DNA of 64,000 nucleotides from Tenodera sinensis. Lineage: Eukaryota > Arthropoda > Insecta > Mantodea > Mantidae. Position numbers and translations under genes: made by a program. The notes beneath the pieces are model-generated. The model searched no databases and was not told the origin of the DNA. It saw only the letters and a program-made list of their open reading frames with translations. The stretch spans positions 174,941,352 to 175,005,351 of the forward strand of contig CM060964.1 of NCBI GenBank assembly GCA_030765045.1, in the 5' to 3' direction. Shown one piece after another: positions 12,690 to 25,288 of the stretch; the first letter of the stretch is position 1, and each line of letters starts with the position of its first letter.

Positions 12690-13075
12690 AGTTTGAGGTT
12701 TTCGTCGAGCATTTGTTCCACTATGGAGTTCAGTTCTTTGGTGCTGCGATAGACTCCAGGGCGTTAACACGTTGGCCATGGTCCTTCATATTTCCATCCA
12801 GTTCTTCCATGGCTTCCTTTACCCCGGCCAGTCGCTCGTTAGTATTGTCCGATAGATCTATCTTCACATTGGACGTTCCCGTCATCTTTTCTGTTTCGGA
12901 GTTTACATTTTCAATTTGGATTCTATTTTTATTTCCATTTGTCCATTTTTGTTCCCATATTTTCTATTCCGTAGTTTACATTTTTCCAAATCGGTTTTCA
13001 TACTTGTTTCCTCTGCCGCATTTCAGAATTTATTTCATTTCCCATTATGTCCATCTTGGCTAACATTTGTTTCAT
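12690..13075 (-). pseudogene. Possible coiled-coil ORF1-like remnant
   Basis: Minus-strand reading across frame changes gives charged, heptad-like stretches such as MLAKMDIMGNEINSEMRQR and LAGVKEAMEELDGNMKDHG. Such coiled coils are common in ORF1-type proteins of retroelements, but no zinc knuckle or RT is attached. The plus-strand frame over the same bases is Phe/Ser-rich and is likely the shadow. Identity is uncertain. Confidence 0.35.
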
Positions 13076-13204
13076 CAACTGTTCCATATCGTGCTTTTCG
13101 TATTACTCCTGACACCAATTGTGATTACTTTACTTTTTTAACTATGTCTTTATTTTTTAATGAAATACCGAAGCGACACTAAGCAGAAGCACTTTTCAAC
13201 AATA

Positions 13205-14449
13205 ACAAATACTACAGGAAGAAAAGCTGGTTTATAAAGCCAAGTGAATGTAATACGCATTTTTTTCAATCATATAGAAAATTGTATGAATTGTTCGTAA
13301 TTGTTCGTCAAAGCGGAAGTAGTGAAAGAAATGTGATTGTGTTTAGTAAAAGAAAAATGAGTAGAAAAACCGTGTGAATGTTATACGTTGCACTTGTATG
13401 GGAAAATGTATGGATTGTTTGTAGAAGAGAGAGCGTATGTTAGGTAAAAGAAAAAGGAGTAGAGAAAACCATGTGAACGTAATACGTTGCGTGGTAAAAT
13501 GCATTGCATAAAAATCTTCGCCATGAAAACAATTAGATACGTCAGTTTTCAAGGCGACCACTCAACCGGCTTTGGAAGTTACTCTTCAACATACGATATG
13601 TATAGGCGTTGGTATGTATGAAGTTGATAAACGATAGGGATAACATGTGAATTGTTACGTAAAACAAAAGTGAGCAGAGAAAATAGTTTGAATGTAATAG
13701 GTTGTATTTCTGTTTCAAACATATAGCAAATTGTATGAATTGTATGTTGAAGGGTGAGTAGCGAAAGAAGAATGATGGTATCTCGTGTGTGAATGTAATA
13801 CGTTGCATTTATGTTTCAATCATAGAATATTATATGAATTGTATGTTGAAGGGCAAACAGAGGATAAATAAATGTGCTACGTAAAAGAAAAAAGAGTAGA
13901 AAACCATTTGAAAGTAATATATTGTGTAGTAACATTGTTACCATGAAAGCTTTCTCCATGAAAAAATACATATACATGGCGAACTTCGCGATGATCGTTT
14001 AAGCGGTTTTCGAGATTAACAGTTACATATATACAAACATCCATTTTGTTTATATAGATGGTATGAATTGTTTGTAGAAGACTGAGTAGAGAAAGAGATG
14101 TGAATGTGTTACCTAAATGTGAGCATAGTAACCACTGTGAATGTAATATGCAGCACTTCTATTTCAAACATATAGAAAACTTATTTCTAGAAGAGTGAGT
14201 GGAGAAACAGTTATGAATATGTCACACAAAAGCAAGTAGAGACAGTGTAAATGTAATACGGAGCATTTATATTTCAAACATGCACGAAATTGTATGACTT
14301 ATTTGTAGAAGAGTGAGCAGAGAGAAATGTGAATGTGTTACCTAAAAGTGAGTAGAGAAAACAGCATGAATATAATATGCAGCATTTCTATTTCAAACAT
14401 ACAGAGAATTGTATGTCTTATTTCTAAAAGAGTGAGTAGAGAAAGAGCC
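13205..14449. repeat. Degenerate ~117-bp tandem satellite, F1-terminus-like
   Basis: The phrase GAGTGAGTAGAGAAAG recurs at about 14083, 14191, 14312 and 14430 (spacing about 112-121). Earlier units are more diverged. Between them recur GTGAATGTAATACG..GCA, TATTTCAAACATA and TTGTATGAATTGTTTGTAGA. The unit aligns with the reversed F1 5' end (TTGTAAGAATTGTTAGTACA then AGAGTTTAGAAAGTCATGTG at 17530-17570), suggesting that an F1 terminus was amplified. No coding sequence is seen. Confidence 0.75.
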
Positions 14450-17066
14450 ACCACCACCATCCCCAGCACCACTACCACCATCACCACCACCACTACCACC
14501 ATCACCACTCCACCATCACCACCACCATCACCACTACCACCACCATCACCAGCACCGCTACCACCATCACCGCCACCACCACTTCCACCATCACCACTCC
14601 ACCATCATCACCACCATCACCACTACCACCATCACCACTACCACCACCATCACCACTACCACCATCACCACTACCACCACCCCCATCACCACTACCACCA
14701 CCACTACCACCACCACCATCATCACTACCACCACCACCATCACCACTACCACTACCACCACCATCACCACTACCACCACCATCACGACTACCACCACCAT
14801 CACCACTACCACCACCACCATCACCACTACCACCACCATCACCACTACCACCACCACCATCACCACTACCACCACCATCACCACTACCACCATCACCACG
14901 ACCACCACCACCACTACCACCACCACCATCACCACTACCACCACCACCACCATCACCACTACCATCACCACTACCACCATCACCACTACCACCACCATCA
15001 CCACTACCACCACCACCATCACCACTACCACCACCACTACCACAACCATCACCATCACCACTACCACCACCATCACGACTACCACCACCATCACCACTAC
15101 CACCACCACCATCACCACTACCACCACCACCACCACCACCATCACCACTACCACCATCACCACTACCACCACCACCATCACTACCACCACCATCACCACT
15201 ACCACCACCATCACCACTACCACCACCACCATCACCACTACCACCACCACCATCACCACTACCACCACCACCATCACCACTACCACCACCATCACCACTA
15301 CCACCACCATCACTACCACCACCATCACCACTACCACCACCACTACTACCACCACCATCACCATCACCACCACCATCACCACCACCATCACTACCATCAC
15401 CATCACCACTACCACCACCATCACCACCATCACTACCATCATCATCACCACTACCACCACCATCACCACTACCACCATCACCACTACCACCACCATCACC
15501 ACTACCACCACCACCATCACCACTACCACCACCATCACCACTACCACCACCATCACCTCTACCACTATCACCACTACCACCACTACTACCACCACCATCA
15601 CCATCACCACTACCACCACCATCACTACTACCACCACCATCACTACTACTACCACCACCATCACCACCACCATCACTGCCACCACCTTCACCACTACCAC
15701 CACCACCATCACTACCACCATTACCACCACCATCACTACCACCACCTTCACCACTACCACCACCACCACTCCACCATCACTACCACCATCACCACTACCA
15801 CCACCATCACCAGCACCGCTACCACCATCACCGCCACCACCACTTCCACCATCACCACTCCACCATCACCACCACCATCACCACTACCACCATCACCACT
15901 ACCACCACCACCATCACCACTACCACCATCACCACTACCACCACCACCATCACCACTACCACCACCACCATCACCACTACCACCACCACCATCACCACTA
16001 CCACCACCACCATCACCACCACCACCATCATCACTACCACCACCATCACCACTACCACTACCACCACCATCACCACTACCACCACCATCACCACTACCAC
16101 CACCACCATCACCACTACCACCACCACCACTACCACCACCACCATCACCACTACCACCACCATCACCACTACCACCATCACCACTACCACCACCACCACT
16201 ACCACCACCACCATCACCACTACCACCACCACCATCACCACTACCATCACCACTACCACCATCACCACTACCACCACCATCACCACTACCACCACCACCA
16301 CCATCATCACTACCACCACCACCATCACCACTACCACCACCACTACCACTACCATCACCATCACCACTACCACCACCATCACGTCTACCACCACCATCAC
16401 CACTACCACCACCACCATCACCACTACCATCACCACCATCACCACTACCACCACCATCATCACCACTACCACCACCATCACCACTACCACCACCATCACC
16501 ATCACTACCACCACCATCACCGCTACCACCACCACCATCACCACTACCACCACCACCATCACCACTACCACCACCACCATCACCACTACCACCACCATCA
16601 CCACTACCACCACCACCATCACTACCACCACCATCACCACTACCACCACCACTACTACCACCACCATCACCATCACCACCACCACCATCACCACCACCAT
16701 CACTACCATTACCATCACCACTACCACCACCATCACCACCATCACTACCATCATCATCACCACTACCACCACCATCACCACTACCACCATCACTACTACC
16801 ACCACCATCACCACTACCACCACCACCATCACCACTACCACCACCATCACCACTACCACCACCATCACCATCACTACCACCATTACCACCATCACCACTA
16901 CCACCACCATCACCACTACCACGACCACCATCACCACTACCACCACCTTCACCACTACCACCACCACCACCATCACTACCACCATTACCACCACCATCAC
17001 TACCACCACCACCACCACCACTACCACCATCACCACTACCAGTACTACCGTAACCATCACCACTAT
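14450..17066. repeat. CCA/CAT minisatellite with two ~1.3-kb higher-order copies
   Basis: Units such as CACCACTACCACCACCATCA repeat for 2.6 kb right after the last satellite phrase GAGAAAGAG. Rare landmarks recur at a large offset: AGCACCGCTACCACCATCAC at 14551 and 15812 (1261 apart), and CACTACCATCATCATCACCA at 15431 and 16743 (1312 apart). So the array is two higher-order copies, about 14450-15770 and 15771-17066. All phases lack stops, which creates long His/Tyr-, Thr- or Pro/Ser-rich and Val/Met-rich open frames on both strands. I do not regard them as genes. Confidence 0.93.
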
Positions 17067-17259
17067 CATAAATGGAATATAAAATTATGTAAGTTTAAGA
17101 TTAAAACCTGGTTACTATGTACATACCTCTATTAGAAAGGTTATTGCTAGTGATATTTGACGGTAATTTAGTTAAAGAGCCGATGAAGCCTAGGAGTCAA
17201 ACATGCCAGAGCTGGAAGTGGGCACTACGAGTCAAGTAGTTTTAAAAACGTTGAGTCTT

Positions 17260-17583
17260 CCTTTTCACTTTCTCTACTAAGTACATGAAAGTAGAGAATG
17301 TGCTGTATTCCACCCAAAAATTAGATGCCAAGATTTAACCGAAAATATATGTTTTGAGGCCCCCTGAATAAAAAAAAAATTTAGAAAAGGTTTCATGTGT
17401 GTATGTATGTCTGCGTGTCTGTCTTCTTGTCTGTCAGCCTATGGACAGCATAACTCAAAAACGGAAAGTCGGTTAAAGTTCATCTCAACTATCACGAAGG
17501 AGATATAGGAATAAGAGGTTGTAAGAATTGTTAGTACAAGAGTTTAGAAAGTCATGTGAGTGCAACACATCAGATTTTTATAT
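17260..17583 (-). mobile_element. F1 copy with a large internal deletion
   Basis: Both F1 ends are present (CACTTTCTCTACT at the left; AGTCATGTGAGTGCAACACA at the right) and the middle ~600 bp is gone, the join being near GGTTAAAGTTCATCTCAAC. At the 3' terminus, TTCTCTACT..AGTAGAGAA forms a 9-bp stem around a 10-base loop. The microsatellite slot is a short GT/CTGT run. Confidence 0.8.
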
Positions 17584-18597
17584 ATCAACATCTATAGATT
17601 TGTTTAAGAATTGTAATGTTATATCTCTATCAAATCTAGCATTAACCGTTAATTTTCGCTGGACAGTTGAAGTTTAGGAGATAACTTATTTAAATGATGA
17701 CAAAGTGCCTTATCAATGAGGGATTAAAAACAAAAGAAAACAAGTTTCGTGATGCAACAGACTAAACTTATGAGATGTAATGAAGGAGCTAAGAATGAGA
17801 AACATGAAAGTTGTTTAGCTGAACAGTACCACGGGGGAATCGATTGCATGTTTGGCTGAAAAGAAAACGGCTTTATTGATGTTCTTCTTCATTTGATACG
17901 TTGCTTCTTATTTGTGATTTCTCCTTGTCTAATAGGCAACAAGACAGTGTTTTCTAGCTACCCTTCAGCTATTTACACTTAGGCAAAAAACATCGCTATC
18001 ATGAGCTCAAATGTTGACCGCATGTGAGTGGCCAATCGTTCACAGACTGATAACATTTATTGTGCTGTTTTTGTATTCGAAGATTATATTCATACCGGTA
18101 GGAATATGTCACCATATATCACCATATCGGTGATGACTAGAACAAGTTTAATTTCGTTAATTGCAAAATACCAATTAAAGCAAAATATTTGTCCATATTT
18201 TGTGCAAATTAGAAACAAAATGTCCCAGAAACGTTGTGTCTATTTTATGCAAAGTGGATATTACGATAATATTGCTACTGAGCATTTGAATAAACATTCT
18301 TAGTTTACTTGTAATAATTGCATATTACACTAGGAATATCCAATAAAGTATGCTAATTATTTTTCTACTTCCATAGACAATTTAAAAGAGTTGCCTGGAA
18401 GATAGGCATTCCAACCAACATCACTGGAAAAAGGATTGCCAAATAATAGGTGTACAAGAAACCGGTAGATTTGGATGTTCATTCTGCCAATGTTAAAATT
18501 TTCAAATGCTCATTTATGTTAGTTAATCTTCTTTATATTAGGTAATAATATTCATATCTCCTAAAACTCATTAGCTTTTCTTTGATACTATTATTCT
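17584..18597. other. Unassigned sequence
   Basis: AT-rich. The longest open frame (18028-18303, 91 codons) has no recognisable domain and no supporting context. Confidence 0.5.
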
Positions 18598-18949
18598 TAC
18601 TTTCTGTGCTGCTTACGAATAGTAAGTAGAGTTGGGTACACCACCCAGGAATTTGACATCGAGATTTCACTACAAACACACGTTTTGAGCTTCCGTGAAG
18701 AAAAAAATAGAGTTAACCACCCGTCCGCCCATCCCTTCATCCGTCCGTCCATCCGTGACGCGCTTTTGAAATATTTGACTGCTGCCTTGACCTACCCTCT
18801 TGCTCCTACAGAAAAATTCAAAAGAAATCAGTTCTGAAAATAGTTATGTCCTAACACGAAATTGATCGAAGAATAAGATTTTGTAATAATATATGTAGAA
18901 AAGTAGGTAGAAAAAGTTACGTGGATGTAATATTTTGCTTGGTAGCCTT
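18598..18949 (-). mobile_element. Diverged F1 copy
   Basis: The reverse-strand F1 3' end (TACTTTCTGTGCTGCTTACG, then ATTTGACATCGAGATTTCAC) is followed by the microsatellite slot, here (CCGT)n/(CATC)n. The F1 5' end (GTAGAAAAAGTTACGTGGATG) runs to the SINE insertion point. The middle is shortened. Confidence 0.65.
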
Positions 18950-19526
18950 AACTGAGCGGGATGGCTCAGGTGGTAACGTCTGTGGCCCGCATTCGGGAGG
19001 TCACAGGTTCGATCCCCGTGGCCGCGCACTCTGATATGAGGTTTTCCTTGGTTTCCCCGTGTCACTTAGGCGAATGTTGGGGTGTATTATTTCATACCAC
19101 GGTTTCCTTTCCATCATTTCCTTATCTTTCAGGTGCTGCAGTTCCAGGCATGTAGTATGGGCAGTGTCGGGCAGATGGCGTGGATGATTGCGCATTGTAA
19201 CTGCTGTTCTCGGCGCTGGGTGGCGTCTGGTGGTCTTTGTTCTCCATCGGGAGTGCAGGGGGTAGGGACGCTTCGTGCGATACCGACCCGGACCCGCGGT
19301 GTGATGCTGGCTGCTTGGCGGGGCCTAGCGCCGGGATGAAGACATCTCAGCACTGGTTAGGGACTTCCACGCGTCTCTGGTGGGCCTGTCTAGCTGCGAA
19401 TCTGATAGCACCCCTTCGGTTTCCTCATTTTATCCCTGCCTCCTGGGGGGTGGTAGCCACAATAGACCTGTGTAGGTCGACGTGAGCGACGTGTCCCCCT
19501 TCGTACTGTACCCTTTGCCCTTTACC
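18950..19526 (+). mobile_element. Long tRNA-headed SINE S1 copy B, complete with target duplication
   Basis: The 577-bp insert is flanked by a perfect 15-bp duplication, TTGCTTGGTAGCCTT (18935-18949 and 19527-19541). The head has box A (GATGGCTCAGGTGGTAACG) and box B (GGTTCGATCCC, 19006-19016). The mid-body differs from copies A and E, but the order and the 3' section (a GTCGA-containing end, then CCTTTGCCCTTTACC) are comparable. It inserted into an F1 terminus. The perfect duplication marks it as one of the youngest insertions here. Confidence 0.88.
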
Positions 19527-19541
19527 TTGCTTGGTAGCCTT

Positions 19542-20290
19542 GCTTAGAGATACTGCACGTTCGATACATATGATTAGGCTTTGGTCGCGGTTGTAAACGA
19601 CGTTAGGTTAAGAGCTACTTTACTGTACCCGTTTGTTTACAGTAGAGGTGGTAGGGAAGGGGAGGGTGACACATCCCTACAGAAGCCTGTTTGTAAAGCG
19701 ACGCGGCTGTACCGCCCGTACCCAGCCTACCCCGTTAGGTACAAAACTTCCCTTCAAGCACAACTTAAATGCCTACATATGATACCAAGATGCAACTTGT
19801 AGAAAAAATGCGTATAAATGCCTTTATGCGCGCCCGTGAACGTGTTTATGAAAGAGAGGGAGAAAAATATTTCAGGATATTTACCACAACTGAGGCTTTC
19901 TTTCCTAGAATGTCCGCTTATTATTTACCCTCCCAGAAAGGATTCTAACATTTCGATTCAAATAAATCTTGAGATAATAGTAATGCAAATAAGTTAATTA
20001 TCTTGTATTTGCTTATGAAGTCCTCAAGTTCTCTTGAATTCTATATCTATGACTGAACAAGGACAGAAGATAGATAAAACATTTCCACGGGAAAATGTAT
20101 AGTTAATTAAATTGCACAATTTAATTAAAATTTTTGGTTACGTTTATCAGTTCTGAATTAATATTCACTATTGTCCATATAAAGATGCTCATATTTTAAG
20201 CAGTACGATTTGAGATTGATGAACTCGCATATATTATCTATTCTTTTTCCTGTTTTCCCAGCCATATTTGTAATTATATCAGAATGTGTA
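19542..20290. other. Unassigned sequence
   Basis: No gene recognised. It has some GC-richer sequence near 19640-19740 and is AT-rich after that. Confidence 0.5.
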
Positions 20291-20291
20291 T

Positions 20292-20722
<431 letters not shown>

Positions 20723-20735
20723 TTAATCGGTTTAA

Positions 20736-21304
20736 ATATCGGTCTGGGTGTAGCTTCATTCAGAGAGCTAGATGGCTCTTTGCCTTATATCTCGGACGCG
20801 GTACTGGATCGATGTTAATTTTTCCTGCTCAATGATTCCGTTGTATTGTTTTTTATGTGTTTCATCTCTTTTTATTGTAGTTTAACACTGAAACATAACA
20901 CTCAATCACAATTCGTATGCCAAAATTTTCTGTCTTTTTTCGTTGTTGATTTAACAAGTCTGTGAAGACGCAATATGCACTCTGCGTTATTTCTAACACT
21001 GCTGCTTTGTGTAATTTCAAGTGTTTTATTTTCAGATTACATTTTAATCTAGTCTTTAATTAAGCTTACCACAATACGTAATGTTATCTATCGTTGCGCT
21101 CTTAATAAAACTCGATTTTTCGTTGCAGTTGTTGATTCGACAAGTGAAGCCGATTTCTTAATGCCTCTGTTTTGCCTGTTGTTATAATTTTCGAGAGCTA
21201 AGAAAAGAAGCTGCTTCAATTGTTAGATAAATTTATGAGAAAATGAAAACTTCTTGAATGTCTTCGCTGGTATGCTTAAAGAGTTTCTGACTCGAATATG
21301 AAAT
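20736..21304. other. Unassigned sequence
   Basis: No gene or repeat recognised. Confidence 0.5.
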
Positions 21305-21480
21305 GTTGGTATTTCTTATCTTTGTTTTTGAGCTATGTTGTTCAAAATCAGACATGCATGTGAATCTTTGTTAAAATGCTTCTTTTTTGGGTTGAGCGGA
21401 ACTCAAAACTGTCCCCGGGGACACTTTGCTATGGAACTGTATAGTAAAGACTACCTTCTCTACGTATATTATAGTACAAA
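21305..21480 (+). mobile_element. F1 3' fragment without a microsatellite
   Basis: TTGTTTTTGAGCTATGTTGTTC, ATGTGAATCTTTGTTAAAATG and ACTCAAAACTG match the F1 3' half, but the CA slot is only ~10 bp of non-repetitive sequence (AATCAGACATGCATG). It may show a state before expansion or after loss. Confidence 0.5.
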
Positions 21481-21962
21481 ACAAACAGAACCAAAGGTTC
21501 AACTCTCAGACGATATGAGAAATGATCAGAGTTGTACCGACACAACATTGCAAAATGCTATTTCCAGTTAAAGCACAGTTCTTTCTGTTCTACAAAACCT
21601 CACTTAATGATGCATCACAAACGGATTAGTAATATACTTACTCTTGAAACCTAGAGAGACCAAACTATGGTGTGATATAAATATCACAAAATCTGCTATA
21701 ATGTTGAATAATGAATACTTTGACTTCCACTATCACTACAGAAACTATAATAAAATATTGAACGAGATGCCTCAGGCATTAATTTTATTGTCTTATCTGG
21801 ATTGAAACCTTGTGTGTCGGTCATATTCACTAGGTTCTCCTCAGTCATTGTTCAAATGCCTAATAGGGTATTTATATACAGGGCCCGAAGTTTCAACGAC
21901 GGATTATAAGAAAAGTACAGATGGCGAATTTCCAACCAAGGTCATCTCAAGTTACTCAAACA
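21481..21962. other. Unassigned sequence
   Basis: AT-rich and featureless to my reading. Confidence 0.5.
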
Positions 21963-22520
21963 GGCCGAGAGAAATGGCTCCGCGGTAAAGTGTGACGGTC
22001 GCACTCGGGAGGTCGTGGGTTAGATTTCCGTAACCGACCCTCCTGACCCGTAGGTGTTTCTCTGGGTCGCTGGGTGAATGCTGGGAAGAATAATTACAAC
22101 CCCCGAATTTCCGGTCCCTCCATTTAACATGACTTCTCATTTTACTTCATCTTCATCTATTTGGTTATTTTGGGGTTCTAAGTGCCGGCGGGAGTTTCGG
22201 CGTGCATGGCAGACTCTTACTTTCTGTAAATGTTTGTTCTCCGGATCGGGGGAGGTCTCGACTCCTAGACCCCCCAGAGGACCTAGATTCCGCAGGGAGG
22301 AGAGGAGCCGGAGTACGAGCCGCTACCGGCGTGTTCTGTGTTCGTTAAGGATCCTGCCCTCTGCTGCCGTCTCTCCTAAGGTTCGACCACCCTCCGTATT
22401 CTTTCATCTTTCCCCCCGGGGAGCAGCCCATCAGGGCATAGGTACAAAACATCTAGAGGTCGAGATGGTAAGTCCCCTATTTGAAAACCCTGTCTGCCCT
22501 ATCGATTCTGCTAAAGCAGA
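21963..22520 (+). mobile_element. SINE S1 copy C (old)
   Basis: The tRNA-like head has decayed (GAAATGGCTCCGCGGTAAAG; GTGGGTTAGATTTCCG). The body keeps GGGTCGCTGGGTGAATGCTGG, GATCCTGCCCTCTGCTG and GCATAGGTACAAAACATC. An open frame at 22078-22554 crosses it, but this is chance coding in SINE sequence. Confidence 0.7.
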
Positions 22521-22857
22521 TGACACTGCACAATTAAGGCAATCTATCTCCTAAATACTGATTCATGAACACTAAAGGCCGTACCTATAGAAAGCCTGTC
22601 ATGATATCATCTGGCATTTAAACAACATTAAGGAATAGTAGGTATATACTCATACCATGGGACAGAAACACATTTTCTCCTCGGTATATACCTATTCCTC
22701 TTCACTACTCGATAAAAATGAACATTTATCTTCCATTATGTATAACATACTACACCTTACCGTCACTGATGGGAGCTGCACTGGCATCATTTCATTTCAA
22801 ACAGATTCTTAGCATCACTGTCATAGGTATTTATTTTGTGTAAGGTAAATTCAGCAC

Positions 22858-23270
22858 AACTTCGGCACTGTGGCTAATGTGACCTTTTGTACCTATGACC
22901 CACAAGGGGGCGCCCCGAAGGTCGGACGATCCAGGAGCCACGAAAGAGCAAAGGGCAGGGTCTCTAACAGTTCCAGATAGAAGCTCCCCGGCGGAGTCTA
23001 GTACAATCGGCACCGCTTCCCCCCTGGGAAGCTCGGAAACCGAAGACCGCCCTGCCAGGGAACAAAGTCTTACAGAGAGCATCCTTATCCCTTGCCGTGC
23101 AGCGCCGAAACACGTTACAACCCTGAAAGAACCAAGCGAATGAGAAGTAAACTGAAATAAGTAGTGAGGTGAAATGGAGGGGGGCGGGAATTCGGTAGGG
23201 GGGGGTGAAAGAAACCTTTCCAGCAGTCGCCTAGTGACCCTGAAAAAATCCACGTGTCAGGAAGATGATG
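22858..23270 (-). mobile_element. SINE S1 copy D, headless
   Basis: Read on the minus strand, CTTCCTGACACGTGGATTTTTT, GGTCACTAGGCGACTGCTGG, ACCCTGCCCTTTGCTCTTTC and GTCATAGGTACAAAAGGTC follow the S1 body order. The tRNA-like head is missing. Confidence 0.7.
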
Positions 23271-23427
23271 TAATTGTTGGTCTGCTTTGTCATCAGCGTC
23301 CTTATAAAATGGATCATGGCAAAAGCCAGAGATAAATTTCAATATAAAATAAAAATCCTAGTATAAAAGCAAATATACCTAAATATACCAAACAAAGAGA
23401 CAAAAGTCAAAATTAAAAATGTAGGAA

Positions 23428-23505
23428 AATGTCAGAAAGGCCGGTCTCCGGGATCAAACCCACGAACTCTCGCACTAGTCACACGCGCCACCGCCAGTAT
23501 CATCT
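23428..23505 (-). mobile_element. tRNA-like SINE fragment
   Basis: Minus-strand GGTGGCGCGTGTGACTAG resembles box A, and GGGTTTGATCCCGG resembles box B. No proper acceptor pairing is seen, so it is a SINE head and not a tRNA gene. Confidence 0.55.
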
Positions 23506-23903
23506 GACTTGGTTTATTTTGTGTAAACTTGAACATTCTTGCCAATAAGGAAAGACCAATGTGAGACACCTTTGTTGCTGGTTGCATATGCTGTTAAATT
23601 GTAGGTATACTGCGACACTTGTTTGGTGATTGCTTGATACGGATCGAGGAAGAAGTTCTTTTCCAATTTCCGAGACTGCACTATACGCTTACCAATCAAT
23701 GGGTACTTTTATTAATTGAGATATTAGCTGAAATACTTATATATTTCTGAAATATATTTATTGAAGATAGATGTTACATTTTAGAAGGTGAATCGCCTAT
23801 CCGTGCTGCTATTGGAACAGAATATCGCTAAATAAGTTGCCCATCTGGTCATGTTACCTCAGTTTTATTGCTACGTTAGCAATTTCATTTATTCTTACTT
23901 TAT
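23506..23903. other. Unassigned sequence
   Basis: Nothing recognised. Confidence 0.5.
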
Positions 23904-24680
23904 TATAAAAAAATCTGATGTGATGCACTTACAAGACTTTCTCTACTCTTGTGCTAACCATTATTGCAAACTCTTGTTCTTTTATCTTCTTCATGTTAGT
24001 CGAGATAAACATTTACAGAAATTATCTTGTTGCTTATTTCCATATAGGTACAAGGAGAATACAGTAAGCTCTGAGCGATAGTCAAAACTTTAAAGCTGGT
24101 CGCTATATGAAGGCTGTGAAATTCCGTTCTCTTTGCACGGCCAACACATAAAAGCTGAATAACAGCCTTTATTTTGAGAAAAGTATAAGTATTGCAAAAC
24201 TCCTACAAGTAACAAAAAATATCTCCGAAATGGTTTACTCTACAACAAAAATTTATTCAGAGATAAATTATGTGTTTTAACGAGATCTACATTTTTTGTA
24301 TAGTAAAATTTGGTCATCTCATATGCTTTACCAGTTATGCAAAAGTCAACCAGAGTAATCAGAACCACATGGGCCACAGCCAGAAAATTCAAAATATACA
24401 TTTTATTTGTCGTAAAAATATCTTAAACATGTGGAATTTTAATCAAAGTCGTTAAAGGTATTTTTGAGAAAATCAAAATTTTCGAAACATTTTCCATGTA
24501 AAGCGTAGTTTAGGGTGGAAGAATTTTGTTCAAAATCTTCGTGTCGTATCCTTGAAAGATATTAAACTTAAATACCAACTTTGGTCTTAGACTTTTCGTT
24601 TTTGAGTTGTGCTGTTTACTGATAGGGACAGACAGACAGACAGACACACACACACACACACACACACATACACACATACA

Positions 24681-24712
<32 letters not shown>

Positions 24713-24866
24713 TACACACACACATACACACACAAACCTTTTCCTAAAAATCCTTTTTTATTCATGGGGCCTCAAAACACATATTACCGGTGAAATCTCG
24801 ACATCGAACTTTTGGGTGTAATACAATACTTGCCCTACTTACTATACGTAGTAGAGAAAGCAAAAA
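23904..24866 (+). mobile_element. F1 repeat copy, full length (best reference)
   Basis: About 963 bp from AAATCTGATGTGATGCACTT to GTAGAGAAAGCAAAAAT. All family blocks occur in order. The slot at 24625-24735 holds (GACA)n then (CA)n with TACA interruptions. CTTTCTCTACT near the 5' end reappears inverted at the 3' end. No open frame is conserved with the other copies, so F1 is non-autonomous and its mobilising partner is unknown. Confidence 0.9.
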
Positions 24867-25227
24867 TAATAGGCAATGTGTGACAATCGAAGAGGCTGCA
24901 AAAGCGGATGTGAAGAGTTAAAAGACCCTGGGGCTGCAAAATGACCCACAAATGATCGAATGTACGATTTTTACATTTATGCATAAACATGTTCTCCAAA
25001 CCCTCAATCCTCCGTTGGCAGCGATATTCTTTTAGATCCAGCATTTTTAAAGGCCTAGCACAGGCTTTAAATGTTAGTGGGCTACATTTAAACGCCTCTT
25101 TTATGCTTAAAATTTCGGCAGTAATTGAACAAAATATGAGCCAAAAAGCGCTCAAAGACAAGTAAATTGGAGCGGAAAGCACTGGTTAAGGGTCATCGCG
25201 CTACAAGGGAAAAGCTATTAATCTGAG

Positions 25228-25233
25228 GAGAGT

Positions 25234-25287
<54 letters not shown>

Positions 25288-25288
25288 A
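25228..25288. repeat. (GA)n microsatellite
   Basis: GA dinucleotide run with one AAAG interruption near the end. Confidence 0.95.

Noticed and set aside
14333..17053. 906-codon plus-strand and ~400-codon minus-strand open frames rich in His/Tyr, Pro/Ser or Val/Met
   Set aside because: They follow from a stop-free CCA/CAT minisatellite. The first codons lie in satellite DNA, and no promoter, splice pattern or non-repeat domain is present.
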